From: Streptomyces sp. 11x1 | Lineage (GTDB): Bacteria; Actinomycetota; Actinomycetes; Streptomycetales; Streptomycetaceae | Reading direction: 5' to 3' | Assembly: GCF_032598905.1 (NCBI RefSeq) | Contig: NZ_CP122458.1 | Span: 9,883,001 to 9,947,000 of the forward strand | Length of the DNA stretch: 64,000 bases | In this document: piece by piece, positions 9,200-17,335 of the stretch | How the letters are laid out: the number at the start of each line of letters is the position of its first letter | Numbering within the stretch: position 1 is the first letter of the stretch | The notes under the pieces: model-generated | Database searches by the model: none | Seen by the model: only the letters and a program-made list of their open reading frames with translations | What the model was told of the DNA's origin: nothing | Program-made: the position numbers and the translations under genes

Positions 9200-10753
9200 A
9201 TGAGCGATTCGCAGCCGACCTCCCCAGCGCGGACCACCGCCTCGGAAACAGGTGGTGGGGGAAGTGCGATGGCGCTGTTCGTCATCGCCTCGTGCCAGCT
9301 GATGGTGGTGCTGGACATCACCATCGTCAACATCGCGCTGCCGGACATCCAGCGGTCGCTGGACTTCTCGACGACGAGCCTGGCGTGGGTGGTCAACGCG
9401 TACACGCTCACGTTCGGCGGCCTGCTGCTGCTGGGCGGACGGGCCGGGGACATCCTCGGCCGGCGGCGGGTGTTCGTCTTCGGCGTGCTGCTGTTCGTGC
9501 TGGCCTCGCTCCTCGGCGGTCTCGCCCAGAACGAGGGCCAACTCCTCGCCGCCCGCGCCCTCCAGGGCGTCGGCGGTGCCATCGCGTCCCCGACGTCCCT
9601 GGCGCTGATCAGTACGACGTTCCGCGAAGGACCCGAGCGCAACCGGGCGTTCGGGGTGTTCGCCGCCGTCTCGGCGGGCGGCGGCGCGATCGGACTGCTC
9701 GCCGGCGGCATCCTCGTGGAGTGGCTGAACTGGCGGTGGGTGCTGTTCGTCAACGTGCCGATCGGACTGCTGATCGCGTTGGCGACGCCCCGCTGGATCA
9801 AGGAGTCCGAACGGCACCCGGGCCACTTCGACATCACCGGCGCGCTGACCTCCACCCTGGGCATGGTGCTCCTGGTGTACGGCTTCATCCGGGCCGCGCA
9901 GGAGGGCTGGCGGGACGGGCTGACGCTGGCGTCGTTCGCCGGGGCCGTGGTGCTGCTCGTGGTGTTCGTGCTGGTGGAGCGGCGGTCCCGGCAGCCGATC
10001 ACCCCGCTGCACATGTTCGCCGACCGCAACCGCGCGGGCACCTACGGCATCATGCTGTGCCTGGCCGCGGCGATCTTCGGCATGTTCTTCTTCCTGACGC
10101 TCTTCACCCAGAACGTCCTGGACTTCAGCCCGCTGGCCACCGGCTTCGCGTTCCTGCCGGTCAGCGCCGTCATCGCGGTCGGCGCCGGGCTGGCCTCACG
10201 GTTCCTGCCCGTGTACGGTCCCAAGCCGTTCATGGTGGTGGGCGCGATCCTCGCGGCGGCCGGCCTGGGGTGGCTGACCCTGACCGACGTGGACTCCACC
10301 TACGCCGGCAGCGTGCTCGGCCCGATGCTCGTCTTCAGCCTGGGCATGGGCATGGAGTTCGTCGCACTGACCCTGATGGCGCTCTCCGACGTCGCGCCCG
10401 CGGAGACCGGCGCCGCCTCCGGGCTGCTGAACGCCACCCAGCAGGTCGGCGGTTCGCTCGGTCTCTCCATCCTCGTCACGATGTTCGGCACGGCCAGCAC
10501 CAACGAGAGGGATGAGCAACTCTCGGACTTCGAGTCCACGGCGACCCCGGCCGAGCGCCTGGAGTTCGAGCGGACCGGTCAACTGCCGAAGCCCTGGTCC
10601 GACGAGGTGCTCACGGCGGGTGTCTCGGCCGCCTTCGTCATGGCGGCCATCTTCACCGTGATCGCGGCCCTGATCGCCGTCCTGGCCATCCAGGTACGGC
10701 CCTCCGACCTGGAGCGGCTGAAGGGTGGTGCGGCCGGCGCGCCGCCCGGCTGA
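9200..10753 (+). CDS. DHA2-family drug exporter (MFS, 14 TM)
   Basis: A 517-residue membrane protein of the EmrB/QacA drug:proton antiporter type. It starts with a short cytosolic tail, then hydrophobic helix 1 carrying LDITIVNIALPDI, the DHA2 signature, followed by motif A (GRAGDILGRRRV) after helix 2. About fourteen hydrophobic segments can be counted. It probably exports a toxic hydrophobic compound. The ATG at 9200 is preferred over earlier in-frame starts because it directly precedes the first conserved helix. It is divergent from the MoxR/VWA operon. The nearest regulator is a TetR gene 500 bases downstream on the other strand, which more likely serves the oxidoreductase operon. Confidence 0.9.
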   Translation: MSDSQPTSPARTTASETGGGGSAMALFVIASCQLMVVLDITIVNIALPDIQRSLDFSTTSLAWVVNAYTLTFGGLLLLGGRAGDILGRRRVFVFGVLLFVLASLLGGLAQNEGQLLAARALQGVGGAIASPTSLALISTTFREGPERNRAFGVFAAVSAGGGAIGLLAGGILVEWLNWRWVLFVNVPIGLLIALATPRWIKESERHPGHFDITGALTSTLGMVLLVYGFIRAAQEGWRDGLTLASFAGAVVLLVVFVLVERRSRQPITPLHMFADRNRAGTYGIMLCLAAAIFGMFFFLTLFTQNVLDFSPLATGFAFLPVSAVIAVGAGLASRFLPVYGPKPFMVVGAILAAAGLGWLTLTDVDSTYAGSVLGPMLVFSLGMGMEFVALTLMALSDVAPAETGAASGLLNATQQVGGSLGLSILVTMFGTASTNERDEQLSDFESTATPAERLEFERTGQLPKPWSDEVLTAGVSAAFVMAAIFTVIAALIAVLAIQVRPSDLERLKGGAAGAPPG

Positions 10754-11258
10754 GCGCGGCACGCCGACGCGCGTCAACCGCTGGTGCAGGCGGCCCAGTT
10801 GAAAGTGAACGCGGTCGGTGTCGGGTTGGTGGAGCCGTGGTCGCCGACGGGCGCGCGGCCGCGCTGCCGCTGACCGGTGCGCTTCGCGTCGCCGGTCGCC
10901 CTGTGGTCGCGGGCGGCGGAGGGCCGCACGGTGGCCGTGCCGTTCACGATCCAGCGGACGGGGGACCGGCGCGGGGCAAGGTCCGGGCGTTGACCGTCGG
11001 GGCGTCCCTCGACGGCGGCGACCCGGCGAGGGGTACCGGTGGCGAGAACGGTGCGCTGATCACGTATCCGGCGCTCGCCACGCTGCCCGCAGAGCACCCC
11101 GACCGTGACGGCCACGGCCAGGTCAGCCTCAGCGTCCAAGGCGTCGACCGGGCATCGACCTTCGAACTGGCCGTGAAGAAGGCGTGCAAGCGCGAGAAGT
11201 CCTGGCCCGGTGAACCGGGGGAGGACCGTCCCGCACCCGCGCGGCCTTCCTCGGTGTC
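10754..11258. other. Gap with possible decayed secreted-protein fragments
   Basis: No intact gene is visible in these 505 bases. On the plus strand, about 10960-11210 encodes ALITYPALATLPAEHPDRDG and then VSLSVQGVD, resembling the C-terminal beta domain that follows subtilisin-like catalytic domains in streptomycetes. It lacks any catalytic part. On the minus strand, 10774-10830 encodes NPTPTAFTFNWAACTSG, which also looks like the end of a secreted protein. Both are weak, and either could be chance. Confidence 0.3.
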
Positions 11259-11834
11259 TCAGCTCTCCGGGGCCCCCGAGCGCATGCCGTCCATGACGAG
11301 GTCGAGGAGGCGGGTCGCGCGCGGCTGCCAGTCCTCGGGGTCGATCTGCCAGAGGCCGGCGATGGCGAGGAAGAAGTCGTCCACGGTGATCCCGGGGCGG
11401 ACGGTACCGGCCTTCTCGCCCGCGTGGAGCAGGAGTTCGGCCGCCTCGGACACCGGGGTGGGGTCCGGCTTGCCGGGGGCGTCGGGGCCGCAGGTGGCCT
11501 GCCGGATGGCGTCCGCGAGGCCCGCCTTGGCCATGGCGAACCGGGCGAGGTGGTCCATCCACTCGCGCAGCGCCCGGTCGGGCTCGCGGGTGGCGAGCAG
11601 TTCGGCGGCGGAGTCGGTGACCTGCCGCATCTCGTGCCGGTAGATCTCCAGGACGAGGGCCTGCCTGGTGGGGAAGTGGCGGTAGAAGGTGCCCTGTCCG
11701 ACGCCCGCCTCCCTGGCGATCCTGCTCAGCGGTGTGTCGGCGGCACGGGTCAGCTCGACGAGCGCGACCGACAGGATGCGCTCGCGGTTCCGCTGGGCGT
11801 CCGAGCGCAGAGAGGCGTCCTTCTTCTGCCGCAC
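11259..11834 (-). CDS. TetR-family regulator, divergent from the aldehyde oxidoreductase operon
   Basis: A 191-residue one-component repressor. The N-terminal helix-turn-helix is plain (residues about 15-60, with IAREAGVGQGTFYRHF), followed by an all-helical ligand domain. The start is a GTG at 11834. It is transcribed away from the molybdenum oxidoreductase operon, and the 211-base divergent promoter region holds two near-identical 14-bp dyads, so it very probably represses both itself and the operon and responds to an aldehyde-related or aromatic ligand (inference). Length and fold are ordinary for the family. Confidence 0.88.
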   Translation of the reverse strand: MRQKKDASLRSDAQRNRERILSVALVELTRAADTPLSRIAREAGVGQGTFYRHFPTRQALVLEIYRHEMRQVTDSAAELLATREPDRALREWMDHLARFAMAKAGLADAIRQATCGPDAPGKPDPTPVSEAAELLLHAGEKAGTVRPGITVDDFFLAIAGLWQIDPEDWQPRATRLLDLVMDGMRSGAPES

Positions 11835-11878
11835 GCGACCTCCCGAGGAATCCGTGACCGAAACCCGCGCTTGTTAAG

Positions 11879-11921
11879 CGGACAACTGTCCGTTACGTTT
11901 CTCGGACCGGACGGCTGTCCG
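11879..11921. promoter_or_regulatory. Paired TetR-type operators in the divergent promoter
   Basis: Two dyads, CGGACAACTGTCCG (11879-11892) and CGGACGGCTGTCCG (11908-11921), have starts 29 bp apart. Flanking bases extend the shared consensus to AGCGGACA, two bases, TGTCCGCT. They lie between the TetR gene and the 2Fe-2S subunit gene, as expected for a repressor that controls both directions. Confidence 0.65.
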
Positions 11922-12045
11922 CTTGCCTCATCGTAGCGTCGGCGCCCTCCGCGCCGACAGCCGCGCCGTACCGTTTTCCTGATTCGACCGCCGGCCGGAG
12001 CGAGTCTCTCCCGACCTGTCCCGGATACGCGAAAGAAGGCTGATC

Positions 12046-12612
12046 ATGTCCCCAGCCACCTCATCGACGTACAGCGCCATCACCCTGAACATCAACGGAG
12101 AGAAGCGCACGCTCTCCGTCGACCACCGCACCACGCTGCTCGACGCCCTGCGTGAGCGCCTCGACATGACCGGTACCAAGAAGGGCTGCGACCAGGGGCA
12201 GTGCGGAGCCTGTACCGTCCTGGTCGACGGACGGCGGAGCGTGTCCTGTCTGCAGCTGGCGGTGGCCGCCGAAGGGCGTGAGATCACCACCATCGAGGGT
12301 GTCGCCGACGGCGACGAGCTCCACCCCGTGCAGCAGGCGTTCCTCGATCTGGACGGCTTCCAGTGCGGCTACTGCACGCCGGGCCAGATCTGTTCGGCCA
12401 TCGCGGTCATCGAGGAGCACGCGGCGGGCTGGCCCAGCGCTGCCACCGACGACGTACGCCCACAGGCCGGACCGCCACCGCTGACGCCCGAGGAGATCCG
12501 CGAGCGAATGAGCGGCAACCTGTGCCGCTGCGGCGCCTACGTGTCGATCGTCGAGGCCGTCGCCCGCGCCGCCGCCGACAGCACCGCGAAGGCCAAGGAG
12601 GCCGTGGCGTGA
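12046..12612 (+). CDS. paoA: Aldehyde oxidoreductase, [2Fe-2S] subunit
   Basis: A 188-residue small subunit of a xanthine-oxidase-family enzyme, carrying two [2Fe-2S] clusters that pass electrons from the molybdenum cofactor to FAD. The plant-ferredoxin-type cluster cysteines are in GCDQGQCGACTV with a further Cys in SCLQLA. The second cluster is built by CGYCTPGQ and NLCRCG. It has no evident Tat leader, unlike Escherichia coli PaoA, so a cytosolic complex is likely. It is the first gene of a tightly coupled operon: its stop overlaps the GTG of the FAD subunit by four bases. Confidence 0.93.
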   Translation: MSPATSSTYSAITLNINGEKRTLSVDHRTTLLDALRERLDMTGTKKGCDQGQCGACTVLVDGRRSVSCLQLAVAAEGREITTIEGVADGDELHPVQQAFLDLDGFQCGYCTPGQICSAIAVIEEHAAGWPSAATDDVRPQAGPPPLTPEEIRERMSGNLCRCGAYVSIVEAVARAAADSTAKAKEAVA

Positions 12613-13661
12613 GGGAGTTCGACTACCAGCGGGCCCATGACGTCTCCGGCGCGGTCGCCCTGCTCGGCGCCGACCCCGAGGCGCGCTTCCTCGGCGGCGG
12701 CACCAACCTCGTCGACCTGATGAAGACCGGCGTCGAGCGGCCCGCCCGCCTCGTCGACGTCCGTGAACTCCCGCTCGACGGGATCGAGACGACCGACGGC
12801 GGCGGGCTGCGGATCGGCGCGACCGTCACCAACAGCGACCTCGCCGCGCACCCCGAAGTCCGCCGCCGCTTCCCGGTGTTGGCCCAAGCGGTACTGGCCG
12901 GCGCCTCCGGACAGCTGCGCAACATGGCCACGGTCGGCGGCAACCTCCTCCAGCGCACCCGCTGCGGCTACTTCGCCGACGTCACCCGGCCCTGCAACAA
13001 GCGGGTCCCCGGCAGCGGCTGCCCCGCGATCGAGGGCGAGCACCACAACCACGCCATCCTGGGCGCGTCCGAGCACTGCGTGGCCACGCACCCCTCCGAC
13101 ATGGGAGTGGCGCTGGCGGCCCTCGACGCCGTCGTCTCCTACGAAACGGCCGACGGGCGTGGCGAGTTGCCGTTCGCCGACTTCTACCTCCCGGTGGGCG
13201 ACACCCCGCACCTGGAGACAGCCCTGCCGCCGGGCGCCCTGATCACCGGCGTCACCCTGCCGCCCACCCCGGTGGCCGCCCGCTCCCGCTACCGCAAGGT
13301 GCGCGAACGCGCCTCGTACGCCTTCGCCATCGGCTCGATCGCCGCCGCGCTCGACGTCCGGGACGGTGTCGTCCACGACGTGCGGCTGGCGTTCGGGGCG
13401 GTCGCGTCCAGGCCGTGGCGGGCTCACGCCGCGGAACGCGCGCTGACCGGCGCGCCCGCCGACGCCGAGGCCTTCGCGGCCGCCGCCGACGCCGAGCTGG
13501 CGGCCGCGCGACCGCTGCCGCACAACGCCTACAAGGTGACGCTGACGCGCAACCTGGTGGTGGCGGTCCTGTCCGAACTCACCTCGGACACCGCCTCGGA
13601 CCCCACCTCCGACGCCACCCGTGAACACCCCTCCGCGGCCACCGAGGAGGCCACCCGATGA
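12609..13661 (+). CDS. paoB: Aldehyde oxidoreductase, FAD subunit with extra [4Fe-4S] site
   Basis: A 350-residue medium subunit of the CO dehydrogenase/xanthine oxidase flavoprotein family. The FAD-binding stretch GGGTNLVDLMKTG is near residue 37. At about residues 118-160 it has the insertion TRCGYFADVTRPCNKR, then GSGCPAI and SEHCVATHPSD. These four cysteines are the hallmark of PaoB-type subunits, which bind an additional [4Fe-4S] cluster. The GTG start at 12609 overlaps the previous stop (GTGA). Its own stop overlaps the next ATG (ATGA). The C-terminal tail is rich in Ser/Asp/Thr and looks disordered. Confidence 0.92.
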   Translation: MREFDYQRAHDVSGAVALLGADPEARFLGGGTNLVDLMKTGVERPARLVDVRELPLDGIETTDGGGLRIGATVTNSDLAAHPEVRRRFPVLAQAVLAGASGQLRNMATVGGNLLQRTRCGYFADVTRPCNKRVPGSGCPAIEGEHHNHAILGASEHCVATHPSDMGVALAALDAVVSYETADGRGELPFADFYLPVGDTPHLETALPPGALITGVTLPPTPVAARSRYRKVRERASYAFAIGSIAAALDVRDGVVHDVRLAFGAVASRPWRAHAAERALTGAPADAEAFAAAADAELAAARPLPHNAYKVTLTRNLVVAVLSELTSDTASDPTSDATREHPSAATEEATR

Positions 13662-15778
13662 CCACCACCCCAACGGAACGCCGGGGCGCCGTCGGCACCG
13701 CGCACACCCGCGTCGAGGGCCGTGACAAGGTCACCGGAGCGGCCCGCTACGCCGGCGAGATCCCGTTCGCCGGGCTCGTCCACGGCTGGTTGGCGCTGTC
13801 GACCGTGGCGCGCGGCCGGATCCGTGCGATCGAGACCGCCGACGCGCTCGCGCGGCCGGGCGTGCTCGCCGTCCTGACCCACGAGAACGCTCCGCGCGTC
13901 GAAACCGACTACACGAGTCTCATGGGGATGAAGCCCGACCCCACCACGGCCGTCTTCCAGCACGACCGGATCCCCCATCTGGGCTGGCCGGTCGCGCTGG
14001 TGGTCGCCGAGACCTCCGAACAGGCCAGGGAGGCCGCCGAGGCCCTGGTCGTGCACTACGACCAGGAACCGCACGACGTCATGTTCACCGCCGAGCACCC
14101 GGACGCCTACGACGCGGGCGGCTTCGGCCCCGCGGTGACCGGGAAGGGCGACCTGGAGGCCGAACTCGCCGCGTCCGCGGTCGTCGTGGACGCGGAGTAC
14201 ACCACCCCCGAGGAACACCACCACCCGATGGAGCCGCACGCCGTGACGGCCCGCTGGGACGGCGGCCGCCTCGACGTCGTCGACGCCAACCAGGGCACCA
14301 TGTGGGTCGCCGTCGAGCTCGCCAGTCTGTTCTCCCTCGACCCCGCCTCGGTGCGGGTGCGCTCCGAGCACGTCGGCGGCGGCTTCGGCGGCAAGGGCGT
14401 GCGCGCGCACCAGGTCGCCGCCGTCATGGCCGCGACCGTGCTGCAGCGGCCGGTCCGGGTGGTCATGACCCGACGTCAGATGTTCTCCCTCGCGGGATAC
14501 CGCAGCCCCACCACCCAGCGGGTCCGGCTCGGTGCCGACGCCGACGGACGGCTACGCGCGCTCGAACACCGCTCGCACAGCCTCACCTCCACCGTCCATG
14601 AGTTCGTCGAGCCGGCTGCCGGACCGGCCCGCGTCATGTACGACGCCGACGCCCACCACACGGTCAACCGGGTCGTACGGCTCGACGTGCCCACCCCGAC
14701 GTTCATGCGGGCGCCCGGCGAGGCCCCGGGATCGTTCGCCCTGGAGTCGGCCTTCGACGAACTCGCCGAGAAGCTGGGCATCGACCCGATCGAACTGCGC
14801 GCCCGCAACGAGCCCGAGCGTGGCCCGGTCTCCGGGCTGCCGTTCGCCGGCCGCAACCTGCGGGCCTGCTTCCGTGAGGGCGCCCGCCGGTTCGGGTGGG
14901 CCGATCGCGACCCACGCCCCGGTGTGCGCCGCGACGGCCGCTGGCTGCTCGGCACGGGGACGGCGGCGGCCTCCTTCGGCGCGGGAGCCATGCCGTCCAC
15001 GGCCGCGGTGACGGCCGAGGCCGACGGCACCTACACCGTGCGGGTCAACGCGGCGGACATCGGGACGGGCGCCCGCACCGCGCTCACCCTGGTCGCCGCC
15101 GACGCGCTGGAGGTCGCGGTGGACCGGATCCGGGTGCGGCTCGGCGACAGCGACCTCGGCCCGGCCATGATCGCCGGCGGGTCGATGGGCACCCGCTCCT
15201 GGTCCTGGGCGGTCACCCTCGCGGCGGGCGAACTGCGGGAACGGCTCGCCCTCGGCGGCGGCGTCCCGCCCGAGGGCATCACGGTCCGCTCGGACACCAC
15301 CGCCGCCATCGGCGCCCTCGCCCAGAAGGAACGGCACTCCTACGGCGCCCAGTTCGCCGAGGTCGCCGTGGACCCCGCCACCGGCGAGGTGCGCGTACGC
15401 CGTATGCTCGGTATCTTCGCGGCCGGAAGGATCGTCAACCCCCTCACCGCCCGCAGCCAGTTCATCGGCGGCATGATCTGGGGCCTGTCCATGGCCCTGC
15501 ACGAGGAGGCGGTGCGCGACCGGGCGTCCGGCGGCCACTACGGCGCCGACCTCGCCGGGTACCACGTGGCCGCGCACGCCGACGTCCCCGCCGTCGAGGC
15601 CGACTGGGTGGACGACCACGACCCCGAGGACCCCGTCGGCATCAAGGGCATCGGCGAGATCGGCATCGTCGGCGCGGCGGCCGCCGTCGCCAACGCGGTC
15701 TGGCACGCCACCGGCGTCCGTCACCGCCATCTGCCGATCCGGCCCGACCGCGTCCTGACGGCGGCCCGGGATGCTTGA
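13658..15778 (+). CDS. paoC: Aldehyde oxidoreductase, molybdopterin-binding subunit
   Basis: A 706-residue catalytic subunit that binds the molybdenum cofactor and hydroxylates the aldehyde substrate. Seen in order: the N-terminal aldehyde oxidase a/b hammerhead (DKVTGAARYAGEI), the glycine-rich GGGFGGKG cofactor loop near residue 245, ALESAFDELAEKLGIDPIELR, and the C-terminal KGIGEIGIVG, whose glutamate is the expected active-site base. The length matches the PaoC/YagR class rather than full xanthine dehydrogenase large chains. The substrate is probably an aromatic or aliphatic aldehyde (family knowledge). It is coupled by overlaps to both neighbours. Confidence 0.92.
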   Translation: MTTTPTERRGAVGTAHTRVEGRDKVTGAARYAGEIPFAGLVHGWLALSTVARGRIRAIETADALARPGVLAVLTHENAPRVETDYTSLMGMKPDPTTAVFQHDRIPHLGWPVALVVAETSEQAREAAEALVVHYDQEPHDVMFTAEHPDAYDAGGFGPAVTGKGDLEAELAASAVVVDAEYTTPEEHHHPMEPHAVTARWDGGRLDVVDANQGTMWVAVELASLFSLDPASVRVRSEHVGGGFGGKGVRAHQVAAVMAATVLQRPVRVVMTRRQMFSLAGYRSPTTQRVRLGADADGRLRALEHRSHSLTSTVHEFVEPAAGPARVMYDADAHHTVNRVVRLDVPTPTFMRAPGEAPGSFALESAFDELAEKLGIDPIELRARNEPERGPVSGLPFAGRNLRACFREGARRFGWADRDPRPGVRRDGRWLLGTGTAAASFGAGAMPSTAAVTAEADGTYTVRVNAADIGTGARTALTLVAADALEVAVDRIRVRLGDSDLGPAMIAGGSMGTRSWSWAVTLAAGELRERLALGGGVPPEGITVRSDTTAAIGALAQKERHSYGAQFAEVAVDPATGEVRVRRMLGIFAAGRIVNPLTARSQFIGGMIWGLSMALHEEAVRDRASGGHYGADLAGYHVAAHADVPAVEADWVDDHDPEDPVGIKGIGEIGIVGAAAAVANAVWHATGVRHRHLPIRPDRVLTAARDA

Positions 15779-16943
15779 CCTGGCCACCGAGCTGACCGCC
15801 TGGGCCGAGGAGGGCCGCGACTTCGCGGTGGCCACCGTCGTCGCGGTCGGCGGCAGTGCACCGCGCGGTCCCGGCGCGGCCCTCGCCGTCGACGCCGAGG
15901 GCACGGTCATCGGCTCCGTCTCCGGCGGATGCGTCGAGGGCGCGGTGTACGAGTTGTGCGCACAGGCCCTGACGGACGGCGAGACGGTCCTGCAGCGTTT
16001 CGGCTACAGCGACGAGGACGCCTTCGCCGTCGGCCTGACCTGTGGCGGGGTGATCGACATCCTGGTCACCCCCGTCACCGCACGGTCACCCGCCCGAGCG
16101 GTCCTGCGCTCCGCGCTCTCGGCCGCCGCCGAGGGCGAGCCGACGGCCGTGGTCCGCGTCGTCCGGGGCCCGTCGGAACTCCTCGGACAGGCCCTGCTCG
16201 TACGCGCCGAGGGAGCGTCCGGCGGGGTACGTGAAGGCGCGTACGCCTACGACGGTGGTCTCGGCGGGCATCCCGACCTGGACCGGACCGCCGTCGCCGA
16301 GGCGCGGGCCATGCTGGACGGCGGACGCACCGGCACGATCGAGCTCTCCGCGGACGGGTCGCACTGCCCGGACGGTCTCACCCTCCTCGTGGAGACGAAA
16401 GTGCCACCACCCCGCATGATCGTGTTCGGGGCGATCGACTTCGCGTCGGCACTGGTGCGGGCGGGCAAGTTCCTCGGGTACCACGTCACCGTGTGCGACG
16501 CCCGACCGGTCTTCGTCACCCGGGCCCGCTTCCCCGAGGCGGACGAGATCGTCGTGGACTGGCCGCACCGCTATCTGCGGCGCACAGCGACCGACCACCG
16601 CACCGTCCTGTGCGTGCTCACCCACGACGCCAAGTTCGACATCCCCCTGCTCAAGGAGGCACTGCGGATGCCGGTCGCGTTCGTGGGCGCGATGGGCTCC
16701 CGCCGCACCCACGCCGAGCGCGACCGGAGGCTGCGCGAAGTCGGGCTCACGGAGCGGGAGTTGGCCCGGCTGCGGTCCCCGATCGGGCTCGACCTCGGTG
16801 CCCGGACGCCCGAGGAGACGGCCCTGTCCATCGTGGCGGAGATCGTCGCGGCCCGGCGCGGTGGCACGGGTGTGCCGCTGACCGGTTCGGACGCACCGAT
16901 CCACCGGGATGCGGGGGAGCGGGGAGCTGTGGTGGCGGCCTGA
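15771..16943 (+). CDS. xdhC: XdhC/CoxI-family molybdenum cofactor insertion factor
   Basis: A 390-residue accessory protein that protects, sulfurates and inserts the molybdenum cofactor into enzymes of this family (the PaoD/XdhC role). The N-terminal XdhC/CoxI domain carries the signature SGGCVEG near residue 50. A C-terminal Rossmann-like domain starts near residue 215 (MIVFGAIDFASALV) with GAMGSRRTH further on. The ATG at 15771 lies eight bases inside the catalytic subunit gene, so the four genes form one transcript. It is dedicated to the oxidoreductase encoded upstream. Confidence 0.92.
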   Translation: MLDLATELTAWAEEGRDFAVATVVAVGGSAPRGPGAALAVDAEGTVIGSVSGGCVEGAVYELCAQALTDGETVLQRFGYSDEDAFAVGLTCGGVIDILVTPVTARSPARAVLRSALSAAAEGEPTAVVRVVRGPSELLGQALLVRAEGASGGVREGAYAYDGGLGGHPDLDRTAVAEARAMLDGGRTGTIELSADGSHCPDGLTLLVETKVPPPRMIVFGAIDFASALVRAGKFLGYHVTVCDARPVFVTRARFPEADEIVVDWPHRYLRRTATDHRTVLCVLTHDAKFDIPLLKEALRMPVAFVGAMGSRRTHAERDRRLREVGLTERELARLRSPIGLDLGARTPEETALSIVAEIVAARRGGTGVPLTGSDAPIHRDAGERGAVVAA

Positions 16944-17335
16944 GTACGTCGGACGGGGCGACCTGAGTATGTGGTCCGATACGGGGCGCCCCGTCCCGGT
17001 GATGCACTGTGGTCATGGACACGCACACCTCGCGCCCGCGCCCCCTCCGCCAGGTCACCGCCACGGCCACGGCCACCGGTTCGGCCCTGGCGGTGGTGCT
17101 GCTGCCGCTGGTGGTCGGCGCGTTGGTGGCGCGGTCGGCCGGCGCCGACCCGATGGCCTCGGTCAACGCCCTGATCGCGGGCGGCGGGGAGCGGGCGAAG
17201 CTCTCCCGGAACCATCTGCCCGTCCTGCGGAACATGCGTTCGGTGCCCCGCAGGGTGGGTGCGCGGTGGGCGGGCCGACGCTTGGCGACGGACGGTCCGG
17301 CGGTCCGTCCGCCGGTCCGCCCGTCGGGGCGGCGG
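16944..17335. other. Gap with a doubtful short ORF
   Basis: Nothing certain is encoded here. A rightward frame from an ATG at 17015 gives a plausible single hydrophobic helix (ALAVVLLPLVVGALVA) after a basic tail, which could be a small membrane peptide. The frame then runs through a strong hairpin (17293-17319) and into the 3' end of the opposing PI-PLC gene with arginine-rich filler, so a full-length product is unlikely. Confidence 0.3.
17293..17319 (-). terminator. Hairpin downstream of the PI-PLC gene
   Basis: An 11-bp stem with one mismatch (CGGTCCGGCGG against CCGCCGGTCCG) and a five-base loop lies 17 bases past the PI-PLC stop in its reading direction. There is no clear T-tract, as is usual for streptomycete terminators. 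Confidence 0.55.

Noticed and set aside
10774..11562. 262-codon leftward frame
   Set aside because: Most of it is a shadow of the TetR gene; only its last few codons could be real, described under the gap.
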